A DNA stretch of 64,000 bases, from NCBI GenBank assembly GCA_002205965.3, contig NADL03000487.1, positions 372,001 through 436,000 of the forward strand, written 5' to 3'. Below the pieces are notes generated by a model, which ran no database searches, had not been told where the DNA came from, and was given only the letters and a program-made list of their open reading frames with translations. The translations under genes were made by a program, and so were the position numbers. Source of the stretch: Kappaphycus alvarezii. Its lineage: Eukaryota > Rhodophyta > Florideophyceae > Gigartinales > Solieriaceae. Below are positions 30,784 to 40,772 of this stretch, in pieces. Each line of letters starts with the position of its first letter. The stretch's first letter is position 1.

Positions 30784-33683
30784 GTGAAGCTCGAACAAGT
30801 CTTTGCTGACAAAGTCTTACATGACCGCGCTCGGCTGCTTGTCAAGACTGCGGTCGACAAGATGAAGCTCGAGTGCGCGGTACGGGACGTAGCACCAAAG
30901 AGAAGTGGGTTTGTCGTTTTATTGATGAACAGGGTTCTCATTCAGCTTACGGAGTGGCTCAACGAGCTTATCAGACTACGGGAACATGAGGTTGGAGTCT
31001 TCAGGCTGTCTGACATGTATCGCTATGTTGCGGTTCTGCTTCTATCGCACACAACCGGCTTCAGTTTTGGCAAAGCTGTTGATTTTCTACGCCAGTCTGG
31101 GAGTGCGCCGCCGTCTGTTGATAAGGTCAGATTTATATCTGATAACATCTTGGCCTTCTCCGCCACAGGGCGTGGCCGAGACGGCCAGATGGAGTGGAAT
31201 GCGCAACGCGATCAGACGCAACATTTGGGGGAGTTTGAGCATTTATCGTTCAGGGACACCAAGAAGGTGTTCTTTGTGCCTCTGCACCTCCCCGCAACGT
31301 TGGACGACGATCTTTATGGTACGCGCGCCGCTGACAATCAGGTCAAGATGCTTAGCGCTAGAAAGGCAGACAAGGAAGTCCACTCTGCGGATGCCGCAGC
31401 TGATGCTCTTTTCAGAATTGTGTTGGCTCTCCGGTTCCGTCGCCGCGGAGAGTCACAGCTCCTGTCTGTTCGCCGTTTATTTGAGGTGCTTACGGAGGGT
31501 CATGGTGAGGGCGCAACAAACTCCTGCATAGTCACGGCAGACAGGGGTTACGGCAAAGGGGCGTTCATGGAGCTGCTCACTGAGTTTGGATTCAGCTCAG
31601 TCTTTGTCATGCCCGACCACCTCCTGCGTGTGCATGAATTTGTTGCGTCTTCTTACCTCAACCCCAGCAGGGCTGATGAGGAGGAGGAGCTGGGCGATGA
31701 GGAAACAGCAGGAGATGGAGCGGAAGGAGAGGATGTCGGGAACGGTGTACATGTATCCACGCTGCAGTTTGGACCGGCCGCGAGGGTTTGTTGTTGACGA
31801 CAACCCGCAACTTTCACCGGAAGCGTTTCTTGCGACCAAAACCGTGGGGTCATCTGCGGCCTCAATACTCGGGCAGAAGAGAGCTACCGCCGTTGCGGTT
31901 CGCGAGCAGGGGACTGAGAAGTTCGCGAAGGTTCTCAGGTTTATGTACACTGTGCCGACCCCAGTGCAGAAGAGCTTGAATACATGGGTAGCCGTGCCCA
32001 AAGCGAACGTATCTTTCAACAAGGTTTTGTACACGAGGAGACCAAGCGAAGGGCCTCATGTCGTCGAACTGAAGGACACTTTGGAAGATGTAGTTTCGTC
32101 GAACTGCAGACCGCTGACTATAGGCCAGAGATGTGGGGACTGGTTCTTCCTCCGCCAGTTCAAAGTTACGCCTTTCTTTCGTGGAAGATGTGTTCGAGGC
32201 AGGGCTTTTGGGGCGCAGAGACGCCCCTTACCTCGCCTGCTCGCTGGACGGCGTAGCCCTCCTCAAGAAAGCTGCCCTGCCGCTCTTTAACTCTGCTACG
32301 TACGCCAACACCGCGGGGTCTGATAATACCCTTGTCTTGGCTACGGTTGAGATTAAGACGCGTATTGCTGCGTCAACGCTCGGACAAAGCATTGCACTTT
32401 CGACTTCGGAACCCATCGAATGTGAAGTAGGAGACTCGACGTTTCGCAGATACGTCCCGAAAGAGCACACGGCTCAAATTATGCATCAGCTCGTGGTGTT
32501 GGGGTTCGGCTATGCCGTTTATGTCGCCGCTGCCGATACCGGCATTCTCTACATCGTTTTTATTCGCTGTCCAGGTTCCGTGCAGCAGCTCTGTTATGAG
32601 ACTGTGAAGTCCCTTGCTGCACCACTCGTCGAGTGGGCTCGTGATGAAAATGGTGCAATCCCTGCCTCTGTACCGAAAGCGCTGCACGCTACGATAACAT
32701 CACGTCTCAACTTTTGGCGCATCATTAACGGGCCTGTCAGAGCTAGTAGACCTTTCCTCCCCTTGAAGCTCTTTAAACATGCTGCGCAATCCTTCTATTC
32801 TAAAACAAAGGCAGGGGTGGACGGTGCAACACAACAAAGGGCTATACTGCGCAGTGCTACATCCCACTTTAAATGGGAACAGAAGATCGTTTCACAGGTT
32901 CTCAAGACGGTCGCGATTAATGGTTTCTTCGCGTGGCGGATGTTTCAAAGGCAGGACCTTTTGGAGTCTAAAGAGATGTTCAAGTCCCTGGACAACTACC
33001 GCAATGCATTGAACAAGGTTCAAGCAACTACAGATTTTATGTAAGATGTCTCTAAGGAACTGCTTTCCTACGCTGAGTCTTTAACGATACAAGAAGGACA
33101 GCACGAAGCTGTAGAGCAAGAAGGAATACCGAGGAGGGAGGCAGAGAGGCTCAATGCGATAGCGAAAGCGCGACGTAGGAAGCGCATCATGTTCTTCAAC
33201 AGCGCAGAGGGCGTTAAGCTCCGTTTTGTCGTCCCCGGCCACACCCCAAAGCAAGGTACAGTATTGTACTGCGTTTTATGCGGGCAACACAAAGGTGAGT
33301 GGCGAGAACATCGCTCAACCTACTCTTGTCCCGTTTGCAGCGTTCAGCTGTGCATCCGGACGTATCCAGGGCTAAGGAAAAGCTGCTGGAGTCTGTGGCA
33401 TTCTACAAAGGCCTTAAAGCTCCGAAAAACGCCTCGCCTTACGGGAAGCGCCGCTTGCGAGACGGACGCCGATGCGGATGACGAAGGAGCCAGGGGACAA
33501 AATGAAGAAGACAGTACACCGGTGAGTGCTCCGCCGCTGAGCGGGAGAATTCTACGACTCCCAGACGCGCTCCAAAGCGTCTTCTGGATAGAACATTTGC
33601 GTCAACACCATCTTCCGGTGTTGAAAGCCCGTCGGCAGGGCCTTGCCGGAGGCAGCGGCGAAAGTAAACATGTAGCGGATTGA
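30784..33683 (+). pseudogene. piggyBac-type DDE transposase with an inserted YqaJ-like nuclease domain
   Basis: The parts come in this order. The N-terminal transposase runs 30784-31797, with the first catalytic Asp region (TLDDDLYGTRAADNQ) and the second (CIVTADRGYGKGAFMELL). A bridging segment at 31750-32160 follows in another frame (TIGQRCGDWFFLRQFKVT). A YqaJ-like nuclease core at 32200-32580 has DAPYLACSLDGV, then LVLATVEIKTR, then HTAQIMHQLVVLGFGYAVYV, equivalent to the SPDG, E-x-K and Q motifs. Next is the third transposase Asp region at about 32810 (KTKAGVDGATQQ), with FKWEQKIVSQVLKTVAINGF after it. After a stop at 33042-33044 the same frame continues to a Cys-rich end (CVLCGQHKGEWREH, YSCPVCSVQLCI, CWSLWH), as in piggyBac C-termini. 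A transposase cuts and rejoins element DNA at its ends; the nuclease role is unknown. The copy is disabled by about two frame changes and one stop. The starts are not certain. Confidence 0.7.
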
Positions 33684-33727
33684 TGTAGAGTGGCTTCACA
33701 CCGGCGCCTGGGATGGCTGTAGCGCCC

Positions 33728-33985
33728 TTTTTCGTACATACAGTGATCAGTATACTGATCAAAACGCCTTTTTCACCCCTCCAGAAAGGTGCATGGCGAC
33801 TCAATTTCGGCACCTTGTTGCGTCGTTTTTACTGCATCATTTCAGGCGAAACTTCGGGAGAAGACGTGGACAAACACCCTCTATTCGCGTATGTCCTCGA
33901 TACTAGCGAGCGTTGCTTTGATGCGAACTACTGCACTACTGAATGCTCTGATCAGTATATGGATCAATAAATCATGGCATTAGGG
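33728..33985. repeat. Right subterminal and terminal inverted repeats of the transposon
   Basis: An inner palindrome (gtgatcagtatactgatca, 33742-33760) and an outer one (ctgatcagtatatggatca, 33949-33967) mirror the left end. The terminal repeat GCATTAGGG closes the element at 33985. Confidence 0.75.
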
Positions 33986-34069
33986 ATATCTTGCAAATTC
34001 CGATACTGTATCCAAGTTTGGTTCTCTTCTAGATTTTTGTCGTGGGCAACTTTTGCGCACATGAAGTGC

Positions 34070-35584
34070 CATACACGAAGTGTGCATCGCGTGCAACATT
34101 CGGGGCTCGGTGAATTACTTTGGAGAGGAACCTGAAGCGACCGACTCGATTAAAAGCGTAACACAAATCGATCTTGAGAACGACGTGGTCGGTGTGCTGG
34201 AGGACATCATACCTGAGTCGCTGGCATGTACGAAGCTTTCAAGTTGGGTTTTTGATCCAACAGCGTGCTTCAAATGTTGGAGATAACTCTGAAAGTCGGT
34301 GCTGGAACTGAGTTGGGCAGCAAGTAGTCTAGCGATACACCGGCGGAAGAGCACGCCAACGGTGATAGACCGGAGGCCCGTTAGACCATTACGGGACTTA
34401 TGGAGAGCAATGAGGCTGGCTCCGGGAAGTGAAAGTTGCATGGAAGGAGCTATACCACCGTTCGCAAGCATGTTCATGAAGAAGGAGATTGCGGTGAGGG
34501 CAGAAGCGCTGGGCTCACCTCCGGCGGGCGCTTTAGCGAGATGGGAGAGGATGGCGAGGGTGGAAGAGAATAGCGCGGTGGACATTTGCCTCGTGAATGA
34601 CGGGGGTGGGAGGAAGTTAGGACCGTAAAAGAGGGGAATATGAAAGTGCAGGTGAAGGATGAAGAGAATCAAGTGTGCGAACGGTTTCCGGTGTGGGGGA
34701 ACCGGTGGGTCGGTCTAGAGTAAGGGGGAAAGTTTGGGGTGTTTTACTCTTGAAAGATATAGCCGATCTATACCACGGTTTTACAGACAACCACAATCTT
34801 TTCAAGAAGGTATGCCGACACAGTAATGGGGAGGGAACTACGCTCCCTAAAATCTGGGGTAATGCAGAGGCAGCCTTGGAAACATGAGCGTCGCGAGACA
34901 TACGTTGGCATCTTTGTACAGTCGAGAGAGGCATCTGAGGGGCATTAGAATGCTTTTGTATTGTGGGGAAGGCTTCGAGGCGGCGGGTGTATAGATCCTC
35001 CCACTTACCGGTCCGAGCGAGATTAAACCGAGAGCACAGGGATGCGATGAAGGCGATGGAGGAGCAGTTGCGAGTCTCTCGACGATCATGGCAGCGGAGC
35101 ACCAGTTTATGGATGGCAAGGATGCGGGAGAGTGACTCGATACCGGTTGAAGCATCACGGGTAGAGATATACTTCGACAAAAGGTCATGATAAAGGCGAT
35201 GGATGTCAGCACGTAGGGCGCTCGGGAGATATTTCAGGGTAGGAACTCGAGCGGGAAACAGAATGCGAAGGTGGGGGCATGATTGACATTCATCGATGGC
35301 ACTCATTGCGATGCTTGTTGCATGTCGCAGTCGGAGCTCGAAAGGTTATCGTCAATCGGGATGTGCTAGAGGGCGGCGAAGGTGCTTGCATTGAAGTGGC
35401 AGGGGACGGGAGCGTGAGTCGGGGGTGATGCAAGTGCATTGGCGGGAGTGCGTGGGGAGTGTGGGCTTTCGACGGGGACCCACCCGTCGGGGCCCACCGG
35501 TCGTCGCTTGGGAAGTTGGGGCTGAGGAAAGCGGGGAGGAAGGGGTTCAGTGTGGGGTTGTCGACGGGTGATTTTGTGTGGCAT
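34070..35584 (-). mobile_element. Outer LINE of the nest, 5' part
   Basis: From a minus-strand ATG at 35584 (MPHKITRRQPHTEPLPPRFP) the LINE encodes a leader. A conserved pre-polymerase segment follows (RCQRMSRDAHVSKAASAL), then reverse transcriptase parts. These include ASLIALHKSRNGLTG with LRSITVGVLFRRCIARLL near 34340-34440, and motif A, LKIDLCYAFNRVGRFRFLSK, at about 34070-34190 just before the inserted LTR. Motif C (YADD) is on the far side at about 28320. A ~135-bp foreign repeat lies at 34735-34870. The frame changes several times. Confidence 0.7.
34725..34872 (-). repeat. Short interspersed repeat inside the LINE
   Basis: The minus strand reads cattactgtgtcggcatacc, then a stretch ending tatctttcaagagtaaaaca and ccccaaactttccccc. 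The same unit occurs at 37960-38110 (minus) and 7230-7380 (plus), and its tail alone near 27780. Here it interrupts the LINE coding region, so it moved as an independent unit. It may be a SINE that shares its 3' tail with a partner LINE, or a heavily truncated LINE. Confidence 0.55.
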
Positions 35585-36040
35585 TTTTTTCAAAAAATAC
35601 AACCGACCACATCTTCCATACATTAAAATAACCAAGTAATTCTCCCTTTTTTCAAAATACCAAGTGCATCAAAAATACTGTCATAATTTCAGAACTGATC
35701 CTTGGAGTAAAGGATGCCGAAACTCTTCAGATTCGAAAATGAACGTTTAGAAACTCTTCAAACTTCTGAAACTTCGATTTGGTTCCGACCAAACGGCCAA
35801 CTACGCCTTGCAACTTTTGAATTCATTTTTTTCTTTTCGCGCTCCACTGCGTGGAAAGCACCACGGAACAAATCAGAGGTGGACATTTCATGTTCATTCC
35901 ATAATTTGGTGGAAACCTTTGCGAGTATGAAACAACGCACTCCACTGTGCAGAAGTCATTGAGGAAATACTACTCAAGCAGACGACGGGTGCTCGCATAA
36001 TTTAGGAAAGGAACTCATACGCCCTATTCTCCCGCTCCAG
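35585..36040. other. LINE tail, then upstream region of the monooxygenase-like gene
   Basis: Bases 35600-35645 hold another acaaccgaccacatcttcca tail. The remaining sequence to the TATA box at 36045 contains a plus-strand open stretch of about 80 codons (35714-35962) with no recognisable motif. Confidence 0.35.
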
Positions 36041-36044
36041 CTGG

Positions 36045-36053
36045 TATAAATAG
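36045..36053 (+). promoter_or_regulatory. TATA box of the monooxygenase-like gene
   Basis: TATAAATAG lies about 200 bp upstream of the ATG at 36247, within a pyrimidine-rich upstream region. It is the only strong TATA match before this gene. Confidence 0.5.
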
Positions 36054-36246
36054 CAAACCAGGTTGAAGAAAACATAAAATTATCGACCGCGGACTTCATT
36101 ACATACATCTCAACTCATTATCCTTGATGCGTTTATCCCATTCTTGCTTTTCACCTTACACTTCAATTTCACTCTAGCCATTCAAACGGCAAAGTAGCCA
36201 ACAATTTCTGATTGCTCCCTCATCCACTGTTGCTACAGTTCCTCCA

Positions 36247-37457
36247 ATGAATTGCCTTGATTCCGAAGCAAAAACAAAGGGCGCCCAAGTTTGCCTCTTG
36301 GGCAGAGTCGTTTCGGCACTTCTCCTATTCTTACTCTTCTTCCTCGTTCCGGTTCGTGCTCACCAGTCAATATCCTTCCCCTATCCCATTTCTCGTGATG
36401 TTGCCTGCCGCATTGGTCTCAACGGAGTACCGGGAAATTGCACAGGACCTTGTCCAACCAAGTACATTCGCGAAGACATGACTCCTAACAATCCATCTAT
36501 CACTACTGCACGGGGCTCATGGATTACAGTCAATATCATGGCAAATAATCACCACGCTGGCTTTTCACGTTGGTCCTTAGTATCCGTGAAGGACATGTAT
36601 AATCGAAAGAAGCACACAGAAAATGCATTCCTTTTCACATGTGCTGATGTAGGCCTGACCAAATGCGATCCGCTTAACGAGAAACGAGACTGCAACTACG
36701 ATGCTCAGAATGAATATTACCGTCACAGAGTGCAGATTCCTCGAGTGATTCCAGATGGAGTCTACGTGCTAGGGTGGGTGTGGTACGGAGGTGGTGCCCC
36801 GTGGGGGCATTTCGGTGATTACTATGACTGCCTTTATATTCAAGTCAAGGGAGGTGGGGATGTGCAGGAGAGACACCAGGTGACCTTCAAGCCTGGGGAC
36901 TCTCTAAGTGGCCTGAATGGCTTATGCAGAGCAACAGTGAACAAGATTGGAATCTGCTGGGGAGAGCCTTGTCCTGGGGAGGACGATTAACGCAAATGTT
37001 TAGGCCATATGAATTTGAAAATGGAAGATGGCCGCCACCCATCACAAAAGGTCAGTTTCTGGATGTATCTGGTAGATCAAGTACTCGCCCCTCAGAATTA
37101 CTCATCAGTACTATGAGTATCCGGTCATCACAGATCCCGTCTATAATTTATCTCTCCTCTAATGGTGGGAGATTTCGACAAACGCGACTTACAATAAGTA
37201 TGAGACCTACTGTGACTTGTGAGATAACCATGCCGGTGAAATACGTTGAGTTTTATGTTAATGGCGTACGGGGACGAAGGGACTATGATACACCATTCAG
37301 TATATCTGGGGATTGGCAAGACCGAAAAACAAAAAGAGTTTTGTTTGCACCATGGAATTTTGCTTTCACAAACAAAACTCTGACAGTCTCTTGCAAGGCA
37401 GTCGGCTTGAGTGGAACCGAGGACTGGAAGACAATGGAGCTGACCACCAGAATATAG
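36247..37457 (+). CDS. Secreted lytic-polysaccharide-monooxygenase-like protein (one frame change)
   Basis: From ATG 36247 the protein has a strong signal peptide (VVSALLLFLLFFLVPVRA). The predicted mature N-terminus is His (HQSISFPYP), as required for the copper-binding histidine brace of lytic polysaccharide monooxygenases (LPMOs). A second histidine site follows (ANNHHAGFSRWSL). Then come FLFTCADVGLTKCD, RVQIPRVIPDGVYVLGWVWY and FGDYYDCLYIQV; these correspond to the C-terminal half of secreted LPMO-like domains, where an axial Tyr or Phe lies near a conserved Cys. Such enzymes oxidise chitin, cellulose or other polysaccharides. The first frame ends at 36990. A beta-rich C-terminal domain continues in another frame to 37457 (KYVEFYVNGVRGRRDYDTPF, then SCKAVGLSGTEDWKTMEL). 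The change lies between about 36960 and 37020 and could be a frameshift, an assembly error or a small intron. Family number and substrate are not determined. Confidence 0.65.
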
Positions 37458-37955
37458 ATTAGAAAAATTGGAAAGCCCCATTTTGCTGAGGTGAACAGGT
37501 TGCAACCTCGTGGTGCTGGATAACCAGATCTTTATTAAGTGCGTACTATGTATAGCCCGAACAGTGTGAAACTATGCAAAACTTCAGCACATACATTTTG
37601 GTATTGAATGCAGTATGGGATTAAGTTCAAATCCTTCGGACTCAATGGTCCTTTGAGCCAGCTCTGCTATCCAAGTTTGCGCTTTTCATTGCTGCGAATT
37701 TAAGGTTTTTACAGCGCTAAGTGCTCTAAATACATCATGTAATGCATAAAATCGAACTAACATATGTGTCCGACTGGACTAGACTCTTTACATAGCCAAT
37801 GCTACAAGACTGGTCGATCGAAGGTGAAGAACTTTGGGTGCTTTACTGGTCAAAGGGACTGACTGCTGCTTCCAGAGAGGGAGGAAGCATATTTACGAAC
37901 AGGAAAGAAGCAGGGTAGCACTCTCATAAGACTAGCGTAGGGTCAGCCTGAAAGA
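37458..37955. other. No gene recognised downstream of the monooxygenase-like gene
   Basis: Only short open frames occur. A tRNA T-loop-like word near 37630 was examined and rejected. Confidence 0.3.
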
Positions 37956-38112
37956 GGGGGAAAGTTTTGGGTGTCTTTTCTTTTGGAAGATAAATTCCAT
38001 TTATCCTAAAGTTTTCCAGACAACCACAATCGAATCAAAAAGGTATGCCGACACAGTAATGGGGAAGGAACTACGCTCCCTAAAAGGCTACCTTCAGGCA
38101 AGCCATCTTCAC
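37956..38112 (-). repeat. Short interspersed repeat (copy of 34725-34872)
   Basis: The plus strand shows ttttgggtgtcttttctttt, ttttccagacaaccacaatc and ggtatgccgacacagtaatg, ending at ctaccttcaggcaagccatc. The order and spacing are as in the copy at 34725-34872 and the reversed copy at 7230-7380. Confidence 0.6.
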
Positions 38113-38810
38113 GATGCGACGAACTCCATGAACCACAATTTTAGTTCCTGATTTTGTGGCAATACCGACCTGCAGTGGCTGAAAGTAGCGTGCTGCTTTG
38201 TCATTGACTCGAGTTGCGAAGCAGCTGCTCACCACTATTCTTAGGTTTCCCCCACAACAATGGGGCGCCGGGTCATGTCTTTCTTCGCAAGTGGCGTGAG
38301 TGGGGCGCCAGCAACCCAGGGCGCGAGCGTTACGGGAGCTTTCCAGAGCCCAATATGTTCACGACTTCTGTGAGGGAATCCAGGAATCCCCCCTGGGAGG
38401 AAGATGTAGGGGCCCTTAATAGCTCTTCGACGTGACAGGGGCGGAGGCCCGATCCGCAAGGGGTTGAACCCGGGTTGAAAAAACGAAAAGCTCGCAGTAC
38501 TTCGTCCTTCGTGTTCGGTGTGATTGTGGGGGGTCTGTTGGGGGGGGTACTAAGCGTTCCTCGTCATCTCCTGGAGCTTGAGAAAGAAGAAGAAGAAGAA
38601 GACTTTAAGGATGTGAAAATTGGAAAAACTTTTTTTACAAGTATTGGGAAACTACTTAATTGTTTTACCAGTGATAAAAATTGTGGAACAATTTCTTATC
38701 AGAGGTCAACAATTTTATTTATTGTGAATCATAGAAAATAATTTTATCTATTTTCACTGGCCCAAGTTTTATAATGTATAACATGTGAAGCAATTTTGTG
38801 TCTGTTGGTT
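38113..38810. other. No recognised gene
   Basis: A 74-codon plus-strand frame (38214-38435) overlaps a similarly open minus-strand frame and has no recognisable motif. An AGAAGA run lies near 38583. The last 170 bp are AT-rich. Confidence 0.25.
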
Positions 38811-39363
38811 TGTCAGGCGCAGATTTTTTTTGTCGCTGTCATCTACAGGCCTATAGTTTACTGTAGTAGCTCTCGTTGTCCAAATTTGCTTGTACAGTAG
38901 TTCCGGTCCTTCCTCGTCCTCCCTGAACCTCGCTTATCATTACCGCGGTCCTCTCCAAATTTACTTCCGTTTTATCTAGATATTTTTATACTGTATCTAC
39001 CCCTCTAAATCGATCCCGAATCAAGTTCTTTTTCCCTTTTTTGCTTACCTTCTCCTCCAAATTCACTTTTTTGAGAAAAAGGGCGCAAGTGCACTACTAT
39101 AAAAATCCCTTGCAGATTTATTTTACCCATTTCTAATCTATAGAACCTGCCCGCGAGCCTATTTAAACCCCTTTATTCCAAGTTTTTAACGTCCCCGATC
39201 ATTTTGTTCATCACACCTCTCCCCTTACACACCGGAGATACCCTCCATTACCTTCCATTCCCCAAACCTACCAAAATGACCAATCCACGCCCCTCGAAAA
39301 TCATTTCCAAAAATCGCCATCCCCGCCCCCTAAACTCTATTTCCCTTCTCCCTTTCGGAATTA
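38811..39363 (+). repeat. Copy 8 of the dominant LTR family, truncated
   Basis: This begins TGTCAGGCGCAG and follows copies 6 and 12 closely (cctcgtcctccctgaacctc, cctatttaaacccctttatt). It reaches the ATG and the first coding words of the acidic protein (MTNPRPSKIISKNRHPRPLN) near 39274, then stops abruptly where a different AT-rich sequence begins. Confidence 0.7.
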
Positions 39364-39666
39364 TGTTGCCGGCAAATTATTATTTGGATTAATGCTCACT
39401 TGGGAAATTATTCAACAATTATTATTGAGCATGAATTTGGTCTACAAAAATTGTTATCCTGTTAGAATCATCTTTGTAGCTTTTCAACTCTGATCTGCAG
39501 TATAAATAGCCTTAGGCTGCTAGGAAAATTTAGAAAGCCTCGGGCCATCGAGCTATCCCCTTCGATCAATAAATATAGGTTTTCTTTTTATTATTGTTCT
39601 CAGTCCTATTCAGGTAATGTATTATTCATTTATTTGGAAATACCTATTTCGGATCTACGCATATCA
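39364..39666 (+). repeat. AT-rich LTR-like insertion
   Basis: It starts TGTTGCCGGCAAATTATT exactly where copy 8 breaks off. It holds a TATA box (cagtataaatagcct) and a polyadenylation-like aataaata. It may end at ...ATATCA with an ATTA repeat on both sides (39360-39363 and 39667-39670). The end is uncertain, and the expected continuation of copy 8 is not found after it. Confidence 0.35.
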
Positions 39667-39679
39667 ATTAATTTTTACA

Positions 39680-40286
39680 GAGGATGCTTTGCGCGAAGAG
39701 CGTCGGGCAAAGCTTTCATTGCCAAAAGGACACATAATAAACCTAGGCATGTGCCGCTTTGCCATATGTACCGTGTCTGGCGAGTCTCATTGTCCAGTGG
39801 AGGTTGGCTTGTTTCTGATCTCGGGGAGTTGTGGTGGTATTAGCTCTGTAGGTTGCGAGTTCAAGAACTTTTTGCCACAGTGTTTGGAATTGCGCTGCGT
39901 TCCATAGCTCAAGTCGTTCCCTCATTTTTTCGCTGCTGGATTGGGCCTCATTCGAACCAGGATCTCTTGAGGTAGCTGACTTGTTTGAGAGCATCACAGA
40001 AGGAAACAAGAAGACTTTGGACAACTTCACTGCGACTTCGGTATGCCCTCGTACAGATTTCCGTCAAGCTTCAGGTATGGTAATTGCTAGCGATTCAATT
40101 AGGACGGATCGGAAGCGTGTGAATATGGCTGATAGCACTGTAATGTAAGTTGTGAATATTTCTTCGGAACTGGTTAAAGTCTGCCCGGGAAATGGAGGTA
40201 CGTTGTAGAGTGTCGGTTGTTGTTCCAAGGCTCTCTGTGTTACCTCGCAATGCACGGAGGCGGATTGTCTGAAACTGTTCTTGCAT
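39680..40286 (-). mobile_element. LINE 5' fragment (pre-polymerase region)
   Basis: The minus strand encodes RERLELWNAAQFQTLWQKVL and, near its end, TMRLARHGTYGKAAHA. The latter is the R-A-x-R-L-A-x-x-G-x-Y-G-K-A signature that precedes the reverse transcriptase in many protist LINEs. The upstream frame at 40095-40286 is probably part of the same element. No polymerase follows, so it is 3'-truncated. Confidence 0.5.
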
Positions 40287-40289
40287 CTA

Positions 40290-40767
40290 GAACCTGAGAT
40301 GGACCGGGCGTCAGACCAGAAACTGTGACCTATGTACAGGTATGTAGTTTCTCGGCCTCGTGTCTACAGAACACTTAGGGCAGCGGGCATACGAGAAGAA
40401 AAAAGGGCCTTGTGGGCCTGGGATTTCATATTTAAAGCCGTGGTACAGGTGGTGACAACTTTAATACCAGTTACCTATTTCAGCAAGGTGCTTCTGCAAT
40501 TTAACCAGCTCGTGCCAATGGGGTGGGCCACGCTTTGCCTTCGGAATGTGATTAGTACGGAGGTTAGCTAGTAATTTCGAGACTGTCTGAATCCAATGCT
40601 TCGGCTACTTTCAGGGGGGTGCTCGGCCTGGAGTGGGTAGTTGCCTGTTCGACCGCGGCGTTATAATCTTGTGGGCCGAGAGCCAGTAGCAGGAGTTTTC
40701 GTTCGCCGGTAGGTGTTGTAAAATTTTGGCAATCGCCATATCTAGTCTCCCTGACATGATTGTAAAG
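40290..40767. other. No gene recognised
   Basis: Short open frames on both strands (40332-40571 plus, 40564-40767 minus) carry no known motif. They may be LINE leader sequence. Confidence 0.25.
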
Positions 40768-40772
40768 GACTG

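Larger units (their letters stand above)
29986..33985 (+). mobile_element. piggyBac-like DNA transposon, 4.0 kb, with ATAT target duplication
   Basis: The ends are inverted: CCCTAATGC, then ttattgatccatatactgat, at the left, and its complement at 33940-33985. Both sides are flanked by ATAT (29982-29985 and 33986-33989). The interrupted LTR has an intact relative at 54014-55062 that reads through this point with a single ATAT, which confirms the empty site. The CCC...GGG ends resemble piggyBac, but piggyBac normally duplicates TTAA. Inside is one large plus-strand transposase region. It changes frame about twice and has one in-frame stop, so this copy is probably inactive. The element is GC-richer than the LTR around it. 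Confidence 0.85.
28484..34064 (-). repeat. Solo LTR (copy 7) of about 1.58 kb, split by the piggyBac-like transposon
   Basis: The 5-bp duplications AGTGC (28479-28483 and 34065-34069) flank it exactly. Its minus-strand end is TGATAGGGG reversed at 28484, and its start (GCGCACATGA on the plus strand) ends at 34064. Removing the 4.0-kb transposon leaves a unit like the copy at 54014-55062. The acidic-protein block starts at minus-strand ATG 29752 (MTNLRPSLTITKSSRGRR, DYDDYWRRLDRERVREWVRR). It runs into an unusually long acidic repeat at 29290-29580. The copy is broken in a few places. Confidence 0.85.

Noticed and set aside
37600-37690. tRNA-like word (aagttcaaatcc) suggesting a T-loop
   Set aside because: The flanking bases do not form a T stem, and no acceptor, D or anticodon arm can be folded around it on either strand.
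38214-38459. Overlapping open frames on both strands with a Pro/Arg-rich content
   Set aside because: No motif, no repeat relation and no promoter; this is expected by chance in a locally GC-rich stretch.
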